This document shows positions 1 to 10,256 of a stretch of 64,000 nucleotides of DNA, in pieces (within the stretch, counting starts at the first letter, position 1; each line of letters begins with the position of its first letter). The DNA is from Bacillus albus (GTDB lineage: Bacteria > Bacillota > Bacilli > Bacillales > Bacillaceae_G), in NCBI RefSeq assembly GCF_001884185.1, contig NZ_MAOE01000110.1:1-64000 (forward strand), in the 5' to 3' direction. Position numbers and translations under genes: made by a program. A model generated the notes under the pieces. It saw only the letters and a program-made list of their open reading frames with translations, ran no database searches and had not been told where the DNA came from.

Positions 1-1
1 T

Positions 2-151
2 TGCTCATGTTGCGGCATGAAATACGACCATTCAGTTCAACCAGAAGGACAGTGGAGTTTAAAAATACGTGAGTGGCGTTGTGCTTCATGCAATAGCCAT
101 CACGATAGGGATGTAAATGCTTCGATAAATTTATCAAGATGGGTAAAATAA
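2..151 (+). CDS. tnpB: IS200/IS605-family TnpB, C-terminal end only (partial)
   Basis: The last 49 codons of a TnpB-type RNA-guided nuclease; the gene enters from the left edge. The visible part has two Cys-x2-Cys pairs (CSCCG and CASCN) forming the C-terminal zinc ribbon, then DRDVNAS, whose Asp matches the last RuvC catalytic residue, and it stops at a TAA. TnpB is encoded by IS605 elements and cuts DNA using an RNA made from the element's right end. No tnpA can be judged, since the rest lies outside the window. It could also be a free-standing IS1341-type tnpB. Confidence 0.88.
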   Translation, partial: CSCCGMKYDHSVQPEGQWSLKIREWRCASCNSHHDRDVNASINLSRWVK

Positions 152-262
152 ATGCTTGATAATAGGAGGTAACGATACTGCCTCGTGTGGAGTGTTATAC
201 CCCTCGTCCCTTCGGGGTTGCGAGAACACGATGAAGCACTAACTCGTGTAAATTTGATTGAA
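100..262 (+). ncRNA. Probable omega-RNA / right end of the IS605-type element
   Basis: In this family the guide RNA overlaps the 3' end of tnpB and runs to the element's right end. Downstream of the stop there is a nested structure: TCGTGT (183-188) pairs with ACACGA (226-231) around an inner ACCCC/GGGGT stem (199-203/214-218), and a second TCGTGT copy (244-249) could compete for the same partner, as in a pseudoknot. The boundaries are estimates. The family role is known; that this RNA is made here is inferred. Confidence 0.45.
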
Positions 263-364
263 TTGTATAGATTTAGTTAAGTTTATCGTATCGGACCTGA
301 ATGTGATTGTTTAGTAGAGGAATATGTGACACAAATTTGTTTTTTAGTGATGAAAATAAACTGA

Positions 365-403
365 GAATAAGGATTGACATTAACATTATGTCAATCCTTA
401 TTC
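365..403. promoter_or_regulatory. 16-bp perfect inverted repeat with operator-like core
   Basis: GAATAAGGATTGACAT (365-380) is repeated in inverted form at 388-403 after a 7-nt gap. Its core, TTGACA-N9-TGTCAA (374-394), recurs as TTGACC-N9-TGTCAA at 2234-2254 before the next gene. The first half of the core also looks like a -35 box. It may be an operator overlapping the promoter of the amidohydrolase gene, or less likely a terminator, since no T run follows. Confidence 0.5.
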
Positions 404-445
404 TATTTATGTAAGTAATTCATCATAATAAAAAGGAGAAAGAAA

Positions 446-2188
446 ATGAAAAGAACAATCATGATTATTTGTCTGATTCTAAGTATGACATGGGTTTCAG
501 CGTGTACTCCTGGAGTAGGGGAAGGTGAGAATGGTAGTTTTGTTTTACCTAAGGAGTTGCCTAAAAATGTAGTGTTTAAAAATGGTACAATTTATACTTC
601 AAATGGAAAGCAAGACATTGTAGAGGCTATAGCGGTTAAAGAAGGAAAAATTACATTTGTTGGTTCAAACAAAGATGTAGAAGGATTTATAAATGAAGAT
701 ACGAAAGTGGTGGATTTACAAGGACGTTTTATTCTCCCTGGTTTTGTGGACAATCATAATCATATATTTGAAGCGAAATCACCAGCAGCAGGGAATTGTA
801 GTGTTTCACCGGATGCTTCGTTGCAAGAACAACGCTCGTATTTAAAGGCTTGTAAAAAAGATGTGAAAGATGGCGAATGGGTAAGTGGAACAGGATTTAG
901 TTTGGAAGAGCTATTAAAAGATATGGACGAAAAAGCAGAACAACAAACGCCATTACAAGTTCTTGATGAGTTATTTCCTAATAATCCAGTATTAATTATG
1001 GAAAGAACCTCTCATTCTGTATGGGCTAACTCAAAAGCATTGGAAGTAGCGGGAATAAATAAAGAGACGAAAGATCCGCAAGGCGGAAGAATCATCCGGG
1101 ATCCAGAAACAGGAGAACCTTTCGGGCTGCTGTATGATACAGCAGGGGATATCGTAATGGAAAAAGCATGGAATTCTCAGCCAAAACTTTTTGAAAAGAA
1201 TTACGACGGTTTGTTAGACGGTTTAGATGAAGTTGCGAAGAATGGTATAACTACAGTTGGTGATGGTCGTCTGTATTGGAAACGAGGCTGGTTAGATGTT
1301 TGGAATAAAGTAAATGATGAAAAAAGGTTAACAACGCGAGTAGTACTTCGTCCATGGGTATATCCGAATTTAAATGAAGCAGAACAAATGGAGTATTTCA
1401 AAAAAATTAAGCGTGATGATGTATCATCTCGAATGCTTATTAATCAAGTGAAAATGTATAGTGATGGAATTAGCATTAACAGTACAGCTAAAACACTAGA
1501 AAAATATAAATTTGAGTGGTTTAAAGGAACCCCGTATGGCTTGAACTATATTCCAGAAGAAAAGATGAAATGGTGGTTAACTGAGCTTAACAAAATTGGT
1601 TACGGTGCACTCATACACACAATTGGAGATGGCGGAGTAAGAGAGAGTATAAATGCGATTGAAGCGGCGAAAAAAGAAGGTGCAAAACAGCCATATACGC
1701 TTACGCACGTGGAAATGGTAGAAGATAGTGATATAAATCGTTTTGCTAAATTAGGTATTAACGCTGATTTCCAAGTAGGGCATGATTTTGCAGAAGATCC
1801 TAAACAAAGCTGGGCAAGTACGTATTTTACAGATCAGCAAATGAAACGAATTATGCCGTTAGGACGAATTTGGAAAACTGGTGCGAATGTATCACTTAGT
1901 AGTGATTGGGATGTAAACGAACTGAATCCACTTGTGACGATTTCGAATGCATTAAGCCTTGATGACAAGGGCTTGTCTGATGTATACGCAGCCATTGATG
2001 CCTATACAATTAAGCCAGCTAAAGCGCTAGGTCTTGATAAAATTACTGGCTCGATTGAAGTAGGGAAATCAGCTGATATGGTATTACTAGATGAAGATAT
2101 TACTAAAATGAGTGCCGATAAGATTCCGAATGCGAAAGTTTTGGTGACGGTTTTACAAGGAGAGATAGTATATCACAAGGAGAAGTAA
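446..2188 (+). CDS. Amidohydrolase family 3 lipoprotein (YtcJ-like)
   Basis: A 580-residue metal-dependent hydrolase of the amidohydrolase-3 group (YtcJ / N-acyl-D-amino-acid deacylase superfamily). It is exported and lipid-anchored: residues 1-20 form a lipoprotein signal ending in the lipobox VSAC, with Cys20 as the lipidation site. The metal-binding DNHNH motif sits near residue 102 and a second His region (LIHTIGDGG) near 390. Its substrate cannot be read from the sequence; N-acyl or amide bonds are typical for the family. RBS AAAAGGAGAA precedes the ATG. It is followed in the same direction by agmatine deiminase, and both carry the same upstream TTGAC/GTCAA motif, suggesting a common regulator. 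Confidence 0.85.
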   Translation: MKRTIMIICLILSMTWVSACTPGVGEGENGSFVLPKELPKNVVFKNGTIYTSNGKQDIVEAIAVKEGKITFVGSNKDVEGFINEDTKVVDLQGRFILPGFVDNHNHIFEAKSPAAGNCSVSPDASLQEQRSYLKACKKDVKDGEWVSGTGFSLEELLKDMDEKAEQQTPLQVLDELFPNNPVLIMERTSHSVWANSKALEVAGINKETKDPQGGRIIRDPETGEPFGLLYDTAGDIVMEKAWNSQPKLFEKNYDGLLDGLDEVAKNGITTVGDGRLYWKRGWLDVWNKVNDEKRLTTRVVLRPWVYPNLNEAEQMEYFKKIKRDDVSSRMLINQVKMYSDGISINSTAKTLEKYKFEWFKGTPYGLNYIPEEKMKWWLTELNKIGYGALIHTIGDGGVRESINAIEAAKKEGAKQPYTLTHVEMVEDSDINRFAKLGINADFQVGHDFAEDPKQSWASTYFTDQQMKRIMPLGRIWKTGANVSLSSDWDVNELNPLVTISNALSLDDKGLSDVYAAIDAYTIKPAKALGLDKITGSIEVGKSADMVLLDEDITKMSADKIPNAKVLVTVLQGEIVYHKEK

Positions 2189-2233
2189 AGAGTCACCTTA
2201 TAAAGTTTCTACAAGTAAATGAATATATTCTTG

Positions 2234-2254
2234 TTGACCTTAACACGATGTCAA
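2234..2254. promoter_or_regulatory. Second copy of the TTGAC-N11-GTCAA operator-like motif
   Basis: TTGACC and TGTCAA are separated by 9 nt that are nearly identical (TTAACA-type) to the spacer of the copy at 374-394. TTGACC could act as a -35 box with TATAGA (2257-2262) as -10 at 17-bp spacing, so a bound protein would cover the promoter. No regulator gene is adjacent. Confidence 0.45.
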
Positions 2255-2295
2255 AGTATAGACTGTACTTACATTCAGAGAAGGGGTGAACATGT

Positions 2296-3342
2296 ATGAG
2301 GAATATGGAAAATAGTTTGTTTTATATGCCGGCAGAATGGGAGAAACATGAAGGAACATGGATTCAATGGCCTCATGATAAAACGCATAGAGGTGAAGGG
2401 TACAGAGCTAAACTGGCTGATATTTGGATAGCGATGGCAAAGGAGCTTCATTACGGAGAAACAGTGCATATTGTTGTATATGATGAGGAAGAAAAAGTAC
2501 ATGTCCAATCGAAGTTAATGGAAGCGAAAGTGGATATGGATAAAATTGATTTTTTAATACAAAAAACGGATGATGTTTGGATACGAGATAATGGACCAAT
2601 CTTTGTAAAGGATAAGGAAGGCAACCTGTGCTTAACACACTGGATATTTAATGGCTGGGGGGAGAAATATCCGTATAAAAAGGATGCTGTTATTCCGGCG
2701 AAAATAAGTGAAATGTATAGCGTTCCAAAAGTTAAATCTAGTGTTTGTCTAGAGGGCGGGGGAATAGAGATAAACGGAAATGGAACTTTAATGGCGGCAA
2801 AAACTTCTATTATAAATGAAAACCGAAATCCGACACTAAGTCAGGAAGAGATTGAAATAGAGTTAACGAAGTATTTGGGGGTAACGAATTTTATATGGAT
2901 AACTGGCATTCGCGGTGAAGACAATTCTGATGAAGATACGGATTACCATATTGATGGCGCAGCACGTTTTGTAAATGGAAATACAATTCTTTATGAATAT
3001 GATCCTTTCGGGGAAGGGGAGTCCTACCTTTTAGATGCGTACGAAAAGCATTATCAAGAATTGCGACAGGCAAGAAATATAGATGGAAAGCCATTTCAGC
3101 TCATACCAGTACCGGTGACGAGAAAAGTGGTAAAAGAAGCAGACTGTAAGGGTTCATATTTGAATTTTTATATTGGCAATGAAGTTGTATTGGTTCCTAT
3201 ATACGGCGATGAACATGACAAGTTAGGGTTGCAAATTATTGAAGGTCAGTTTCCAGGGAGAAGAATTGTCGGTATTTATGTAAATGAACTGTTCGCATAT
3301 GGTGGCATGATTCATTGCGTAACGCAGCAACATTTAGCATAA
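2296..3342 (+). CDS. aguA: Agmatine deiminase
   Basis: Converts agmatine to N-carbamoylputrescine and ammonia, the first step of the agmatine route to putrescine; cytoplasmic. The 348-residue length fits the agmatine deiminase / bacterial PPDAD family (about 340-370). The WIRDNGP motif is near residue 95, the catalytic His lies in HIDGAARF near 218, and the nucleophile is the Cys of GGMIHCVTQQ near 341. The start was chosen because GAGAAGGGGTGA lies at the right distance. The usual partner, N-carbamoylputrescine amidase, is not in the window. The shared upstream motif links it to the preceding amidohydrolase gene. Confidence 0.9.
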   Translation: MRNMENSLFYMPAEWEKHEGTWIQWPHDKTHRGEGYRAKLADIWIAMAKELHYGETVHIVVYDEEEKVHVQSKLMEAKVDMDKIDFLIQKTDDVWIRDNGPIFVKDKEGNLCLTHWIFNGWGEKYPYKKDAVIPAKISEMYSVPKVKSSVCLEGGGIEINGNGTLMAAKTSIINENRNPTLSQEEIEIELTKYLGVTNFIWITGIRGEDNSDEDTDYHIDGAARFVNGNTILYEYDPFGEGESYLLDAYEKHYQELRQARNIDGKPFQLIPVPVTRKVVKEADCKGSYLNFYIGNEVVLVPIYGDEHDKLGLQIIEGQFPGRRIVGIYVNELFAYGGMIHCVTQQHLA

Positions 3343-3355
3343 AGTAACCGAAATG

Positions 3356-3392
3356 AAAAAAGCATGCAGAGTATATACTCTGCATGCTTTTT
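3356..3392. terminator. Bidirectional intrinsic terminator
   Basis: A long perfect hairpin (AAGCATGCAGAGTAT and its complement) is flanked by A5 and T5, so it can stop both aguA and the convergent pepF. It touches the pepF stop codon. Confidence 0.85.
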
Positions 3393-5178
3393 ATAACGCT
3401 GAAAACTCTTCAACAAGTTCACTAAAACGATTTAATGCACTTTCAATCGGTTCTGGCGTAGTTAAATCAACACCAGCTTTTTTGAGTAGGTTTAGTGGAT
3501 AATCTGAACTACCACCTTTAAGGAATTCGATATAGTTTTTCTGTGCATTTGGATCACCGCTTAATAATTTATCGGCAATTTGGATTGCAGAAGCGAATCC
3601 AGTTGCGTATTTGTATACGTAAAACGGGCGATAGAAATGCGGTATTCTAGCCCATCCGTATTTTACTTCTTCGTCAAATACGAGGGAGTCGCCATTATAC
3701 TCTCTAAATAAGTTTTCATAAACGTCGCTAAAGACTTGGGCATTTAATGGTTTACCTTGCTGCGCCATTTCATGTGTGATTTTTTCAAATTCAGCGAACA
3801 TGATTTGTGTAAAGAAAGTGCCCTTAAATTTCTCGATGAAATGGTTTACTAAATGATTACGTACGTTAGCATCTTTTGCTTCTTTTAATAAATGATGAAT
3901 TAAGAGCACTTCATTTACTGTAGAAGCGACTTCCGCGACAAAAATAGTATAGTGTGCAGAAATTCTTGGTTGGTATCCGTGTGAGTAGTGCGTATGCATA
4001 CCGTGACCACATTCGTGAGTAAGAGTGAAAAGGCTATTTAAATCATCATGATGATTTAAAAGAATGAAAGGGTGAACGCCGTATACACCAAAGTTATAAG
4101 CGCCGGAACGTTTTCCTGGCGTTTCTCTCACGTCGATATAACGTTTATCTTTAAAGCTTCTTAATGTTTCAATATATTCTTCACCTAATGGAGCTAGTGA
4201 TTCAATCATGATATCAAACGCGTTATCATATGGAATGTCTTGTTTTACACCGGCCACTAAATCAACGCTCAAGTCGTACTGGCGTAGTTCATCTACATTT
4301 AATTTTTCTTTTCGAAGTTGATTATAAGTATGTAGTGATTGAATATTTTTTTTCGTTGTTTCAATTAAATTTTCATAAACTTCTTTCGGAACCATGTCGC
4401 CAAATAATGATTTTTCTAGGGCTGATGGATATTTTCTTAGCTTAGAAACAGTAACATTATTTTTAATAGCAGCAGATAAAGTAGAAGCGATAGAATTTTT
4501 TAATTGTACGTATGGCTTGTAATAAGCTTTATAGGCTTCTTTACGTTTCTCGCGATTCTCATCTTCTATTAACTTTGCATACATTCCGCGTGTTAAATTT
4601 ACTTTTTCTCCATCATCAGTCGTAATTTCACCAAATAGAATATCCGCATTATTTAACATGCCGTATGTATGCTGAGGAGAGGAAAGTGCTTCGCCCATTT
4701 GTGATAAAATCTCTTCTTGGTCCTTATTCAATACGTGTTTTTTATAACGGTATAATTCAAATAAGTCTTCTTTATAATATTGTAAGCCTTCTGCTTCTTC
4801 TATGTAAGAATGTAATGTGTTTTCATCTACGCTAAGTAAGAATGGAGAAAAGAACGATTTAGCCGCACTTACTTTTACATGTAATTGTGACACTTTATCG
4901 ACAAGAGATTGGGCATCAGTATCACGCGTATCAAGATCAGATTGTAATCGTGCATAAGCGAACATTAAAGATATTATGCTAGATATTTCTTCACTCTTTG
5001 TTAAATAAGCTAATAAGCTATTGCCATCGTATATATTTCCATTAAACTCGTGTAATTCTTTCGTTAATACTTCAATTTTATGAAAATCGCTTTCCCAGTC
5101 TTCAATGCTATGGTATATATCCGTTAAATTCCATTTTTCTTTATCATCTACTTGTAGTCGATCTTTAAGTTCAGTCAT
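3391..5178 (-). CDS. pepF: Oligoendopeptidase F (M3B zinc metallopeptidase)
   Basis: A cytoplasmic zinc peptidase that trims short peptides (roughly 7-17 residues in characterised members). The HECGH form of HExxH sits near residue 388, inside LTHECGHGMHTHYS, with the downstream Glu-containing helix (VAEVASTVNE) supplying the third ligand. The 595-residue length is normal for PepF. The ATG at 5178 is preferred over the one two codons upstream because AAAGGA then sits 7-8 nt away; at 5184 it would abut the start codon. It is a single transcription unit on the minus strand. Confidence 0.92.
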   Translation of the reverse strand: MTELKDRLQVDDKEKWNLTDIYHSIEDWESDFHKIEVLTKELHEFNGNIYDGNSLLAYLTKSEEISSIISLMFAYARLQSDLDTRDTDAQSLVDKVSQLHVKVSAAKSFFSPFLLSVDENTLHSYIEEAEGLQYYKEDLFELYRYKKHVLNKDQEEILSQMGEALSSPQHTYGMLNNADILFGEITTDDGEKVNLTRGMYAKLIEDENREKRKEAYKAYYKPYVQLKNSIASTLSAAIKNNVTVSKLRKYPSALEKSLFGDMVPKEVYENLIETTKKNIQSLHTYNQLRKEKLNVDELRQYDLSVDLVAGVKQDIPYDNAFDIMIESLAPLGEEYIETLRSFKDKRYIDVRETPGKRSGAYNFGVYGVHPFILLNHHDDLNSLFTLTHECGHGMHTHYSHGYQPRISAHYTIFVAEVASTVNEVLLIHHLLKEAKDANVRNHLVNHFIEKFKGTFFTQIMFAEFEKITHEMAQQGKPLNAQVFSDVYENLFREYNGDSLVFDEEVKYGWARIPHFYRPFYVYKYATGFASAIQIADKLLSGDPNAQKNYIEFLKGGSSDYPLNLLKKAGVDLTTPEPIESALNRFSELVEEFSAL

Positions 5179-5295
5179 AATCATTTCCTTTCTAAATATG
5201 TAGTTATATTCCTATATAACTATGAAATACAACAAATTGCAAAAAATCCCTGCTGGAAAATGAAAAGCCTTGCTAAAATGGCAAGGCTTGAAAAA

Positions 5296-6087
5296 TTATA
5301 ATGTAATTCCGAATTTTGAATGTAAAAGGTTTTTATATTGCCCATTTGTAACGTTTTCTTTCGTTTTTTTACCGTTTTTCGCTATTGTGAGACTATCCTT
5401 TGTTAAAGATGCATGCCCATCTTCAGTTAGTTTTACAATAAGAGGTACTTTGTTAAATGGTGAGCCTTCATGTTCAACGATAATTTTTTGTGCTGCATTT
5501 GCTTTTTCTTCATTCACTTCTTCTATATAAAATGCATAGCCTAACGTCCAATCATCAGCAGAAGATTGATCTAAAAACTCATTGTTTTTACGCATTTCTA
5601 ACATGTAGTTTCCCTTTTCGGTCATTTCTTTACGAATACGATAATCTCCTGTAACAGAGTGAATGACTTCACCTGAGAAAGGGACAGGAGCAAGAGGTAA
5701 GTATGATCCGAATCCTACTTCAATTAAATAAAGTTCATTATGATGTGTTAAAACAGTTGCGATGTGTCCAGAATCAACAGCCCATGTAGAATTTGCTGTA
5801 TTGAACACTGTTCCTGAAACGAGATGAACATCAAATCCAGCGTCTTTAAGGAAGTAGTACATAGTAGGATTAAGTTCATAACAAAGACCGCCACGGTTGT
5901 TTGCTAAAATTTTTTCTTTTAGATTTTCTTTTGATATTTCTGTAAAGTTGTTTTCGAGTATATTTAAGTTTTCAAAAGGGACAGTTTGTGCCATCGCGTA
6001 CATAATGTTAGGTAAATCTTCAAATGAAACTTTGGGTTTTTCTTCTATATGTAATCTTGAAAAAAATTGTTTTTGAAAGTCGGTCAT
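5296..6087 (-). CDS. nat: Arylamine N-acetyltransferase
   Basis: Transfers acetyl from acetyl-CoA to arylamines and hydrazines, a xenobiotic detoxification enzyme. The catalytic Cys is in NRGGLCYELN (near residue 68), the His in DSGHIATVL (near 107), and the Asp about 15 residues later (near EVGFGSYLPLAP) completes the usual triad region. The 263-residue length is typical. B. cereus-group genomes carry several NAT paralogues, and the sequence alone does not say which one this is. The divergent neighbour is alpha-amylase. Confidence 0.9.
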   Translation of the reverse strand: MTDFQKQFFSRLHIEEKPKVSFEDLPNIMYAMAQTVPFENLNILENNFTEISKENLKEKILANNRGGLCYELNPTMYYFLKDAGFDVHLVSGTVFNTANSTWAVDSGHIATVLTHHNELYLIEVGFGSYLPLAPVPFSGEVIHSVTGDYRIRKEMTEKGNYMLEMRKNNEFLDQSSADDWTLGYAFYIEEVNEEKANAAQKIIVEHEGSPFNKVPLIVKLTEDGHASLTKDSLTIAKNGKKTKENVTNGQYKNLLHSKFGITL

Positions 6088-6201
6088 AGAAATCCCTCCA
6101 TCATGCTTTTATAGATAAATTGTAAACAATCTTGAATAAGATGTGAAATGAAAACTACTTTGAAGTATTTGTTGAATATGTGAAGTTAGACTGAAAAATA
6201 A

Positions 6202-7845
<1,644 letters not shown>

Positions 7846-7854
7846 ATTGGTGAT

Positions 7855-7900
7855 AAAAAAGAAGAGGAAGACTGAAATATAAGTCTTCCTCTTCTTTTTT
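7855..7900. terminator. Intrinsic terminator after amylase
   Basis: AAGAAGAGGAAGACT pairs with AGTCTTCCTCTTCTT, followed by T6. A-rich on the other side, so it may also serve the convergent exosporium gene. Confidence 0.9.
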
Positions 7901-7940
7901 ATATTGTTATCATTCCTAAATTTTTATTTTCCTAAATGAA

Positions 7941-8715
<775 letters not shown>

Positions 8716-8925
8716 TAGTAACCTCCTATGATTGCTTGTCATAATTATTAAATGTATTAGGGAAAGTAAATGACATTCGCAGTAGCGGAGGCGCTTATTT
8801 AATTTTTTGCAATGAAATTAAAGTTATTACTTTAAAGTTCGATACAATAAAAAAACAGTATTGTAATTGCTATAGAACTAAATATTAGTATGTTTTTGAC
8901 GTGATTTTCGTAAATATTATATTTG

Positions 8926-8965
8926 CTTTACAATTATAGTGTAAAATTACACTATAATTGTAAAG
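8926..8965. promoter_or_regulatory. 40-bp perfect palindrome
   Basis: CTTTACAATTATAGTGTAA is followed by two A bases and then its exact reverse complement. It lies 120 bp before the lipoprotein gene and about 210 bp before the exosporium start, in a stretch of 370 bp with no gene. It is probably an operator, or could form a very stable AU hairpin. No T tail follows. The rest of the spacer shows nothing I recognise. Confidence 0.5.
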
Positions 8966-9084
8966 TTACATCGGATGGGTGTTTTTACACTTTCGTTTAT
9001 GAGAAGAAGTTCTTTATATAAATCGTAATTTAAAATCGATAAGGACATTTCTGTATAGGCAGTAGTAGCAAAAGGAGAGGCAAT

Positions 9085-9789
9085 ATGAAAAGAACAATAA
9101 TGAAATATAGCATCATGTTTAGTTTACTACTATTAACATCATGTGATATATCGGATGAAGAAATTGAACGAAGAGCACAAAGTTATACAAAATCGGAGTA
9201 TGGTATTTCTGTAAAACTAGATCGAATTGAAATACCCGACCTAGGTAAGGATTTTTTAGGCCCAGACACACGAACAGCTTATGTGCAGCAAGTAGATGAA
9301 CCGCATTTGCAATTTCAAATATCCTTTGATGGACGAAGTTCTCCAAAGGTAAATAATGATAACTATAAAATAAAAAAAGGAGCGAATGATTTACGAGAAA
9401 GATTCAATACATATTATGAAGAAAAAGGAAATAATACTCTGTTTACTTTCGAGCAAATGCAGACGGGGCATATTGTTTTCGATAAGGATGCAGAGAAAAG
9501 AATAGCGAAGAAACATCTGAAGCATTATGTTACGGCAGTTTTTAGAAGTAATACTATTTTAGATGTAAACAATCCTGTACATATGGAAACATTAGCGGAG
9601 GTTGCAAGAAGTATAAAAGAATTCAATAAAACAATTGAAAATAGTAAGAGTAGTGTGGATGATATAACGATTCAGTTGCCAAATGATAATAAAGATGTAT
9701 TACTACATATTGCGGTAGATTATATAGTAACGGCTGAAGAGGCAAAAAAGACACTTGAGAAAAAGGTGGATTATATGAAAGCTTTATAA
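9085..9789 (+). CDS. Uncharacterised lipoprotein
   Basis: I do not recognise the family. The first 20 residues are a lipoprotein signal ending LLTSC (Cys20), so the mature 215-residue protein should be anchored on the outer face of the membrane. It is hydrophilic and charged, with no further membrane segment and no obvious catalytic motif. An EEIERRAQSY start after the anchor suggests a helical stalk. RBS AAAGGAGAGG. It stands alone between the palindrome and the structured non-coding region. Confidence 0.7.
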   Translation: MKRTIMKYSIMFSLLLLTSCDISDEEIERRAQSYTKSEYGISVKLDRIEIPDLGKDFLGPDTRTAYVQQVDEPHLQFQISFDGRSSPKVNNDNYKIKKGANDLRERFNTYYEEKGNNTLFTFEQMQTGHIVFDKDAEKRIAKKHLKHYVTAVFRSNTILDVNNPVHMETLAEVARSIKEFNKTIENSKSSVDDITIQLPNDNKDVLLHIAVDYIVTAEEAKKTLEKKVDYMKAL

Positions 9790-9899
9790 TCTGCAAGGGA
9801 ATAGTCTGACACCTTTACTTCTCACGAAACATATAGTATGATGATTTCAGTAAATTAGATTTCAATGACTATAATATAAATTAATGAGAGGTGCTTTTT

Positions 9900-10143
9900 G
9901 TGAGTGCGGTAGGTACTAAATAGGAAAAATTTAATGAAATAAATCGGATAAGAACAGGGGATTTTTATGTATACCATACCCCTAATTTTGTCATGGATTT
10001 ATTTCGATACCTATGAAGATACCTACAATACTTTATAAAGCGTGTAATAAGGGGATTGCCATCCGTTTTTATGGCTTATTTCCTCATATGTTATTACTCA
10101 TGCCTTGTAAATGTAAAAGCTGCGGTATCCCCGCAGCTTTTTT
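9900..10143 (+). ncRNA. Candidate structured RNA ending in an intrinsic terminator
   Basis: No credible gene lies between 9790 and 10256. Instead there are nested pairings: GTAGGTA (9909-9915) with TACCTAC (10020-10026), TAGG (9921-9924) with CCTA (10010-10013), GAAATAAATC (9936-9945) with GATTTATTTC (9996-10005), and AGGGG/CCCCT at the tip. A second hairpin (GCCAT/ATGGC) follows, then the terminator at 10115-10143. It may be an attenuated leader of the MutS2-like gene, an independent RNA, or a hairpin mobile element. TATAAT at 9870-9875 could start it, although its -35 is poor. Confidence 0.45.
10115..10143 (+). terminator. Intrinsic terminator upstream of the mutS2-like gene
   Basis: AAAAGCTGCGG-TATC-CCGCAGCTTTTTT: a strong GC-rich stem with T6. 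It lies 114 bp before a start codon in the same direction, so it ends a separate RNA or attenuates the gene. Confidence 0.85.
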
Positions 10144-10256
10144 GTATATATTTTTAATGTATAAAAATAGTAATTGAATAATGTAGGGCTCATTGGAATC
10201 TAATGAGTAGGTATCTTCATTTATGATAGAAATCAATCATAGTGAGGAGAAACAAA

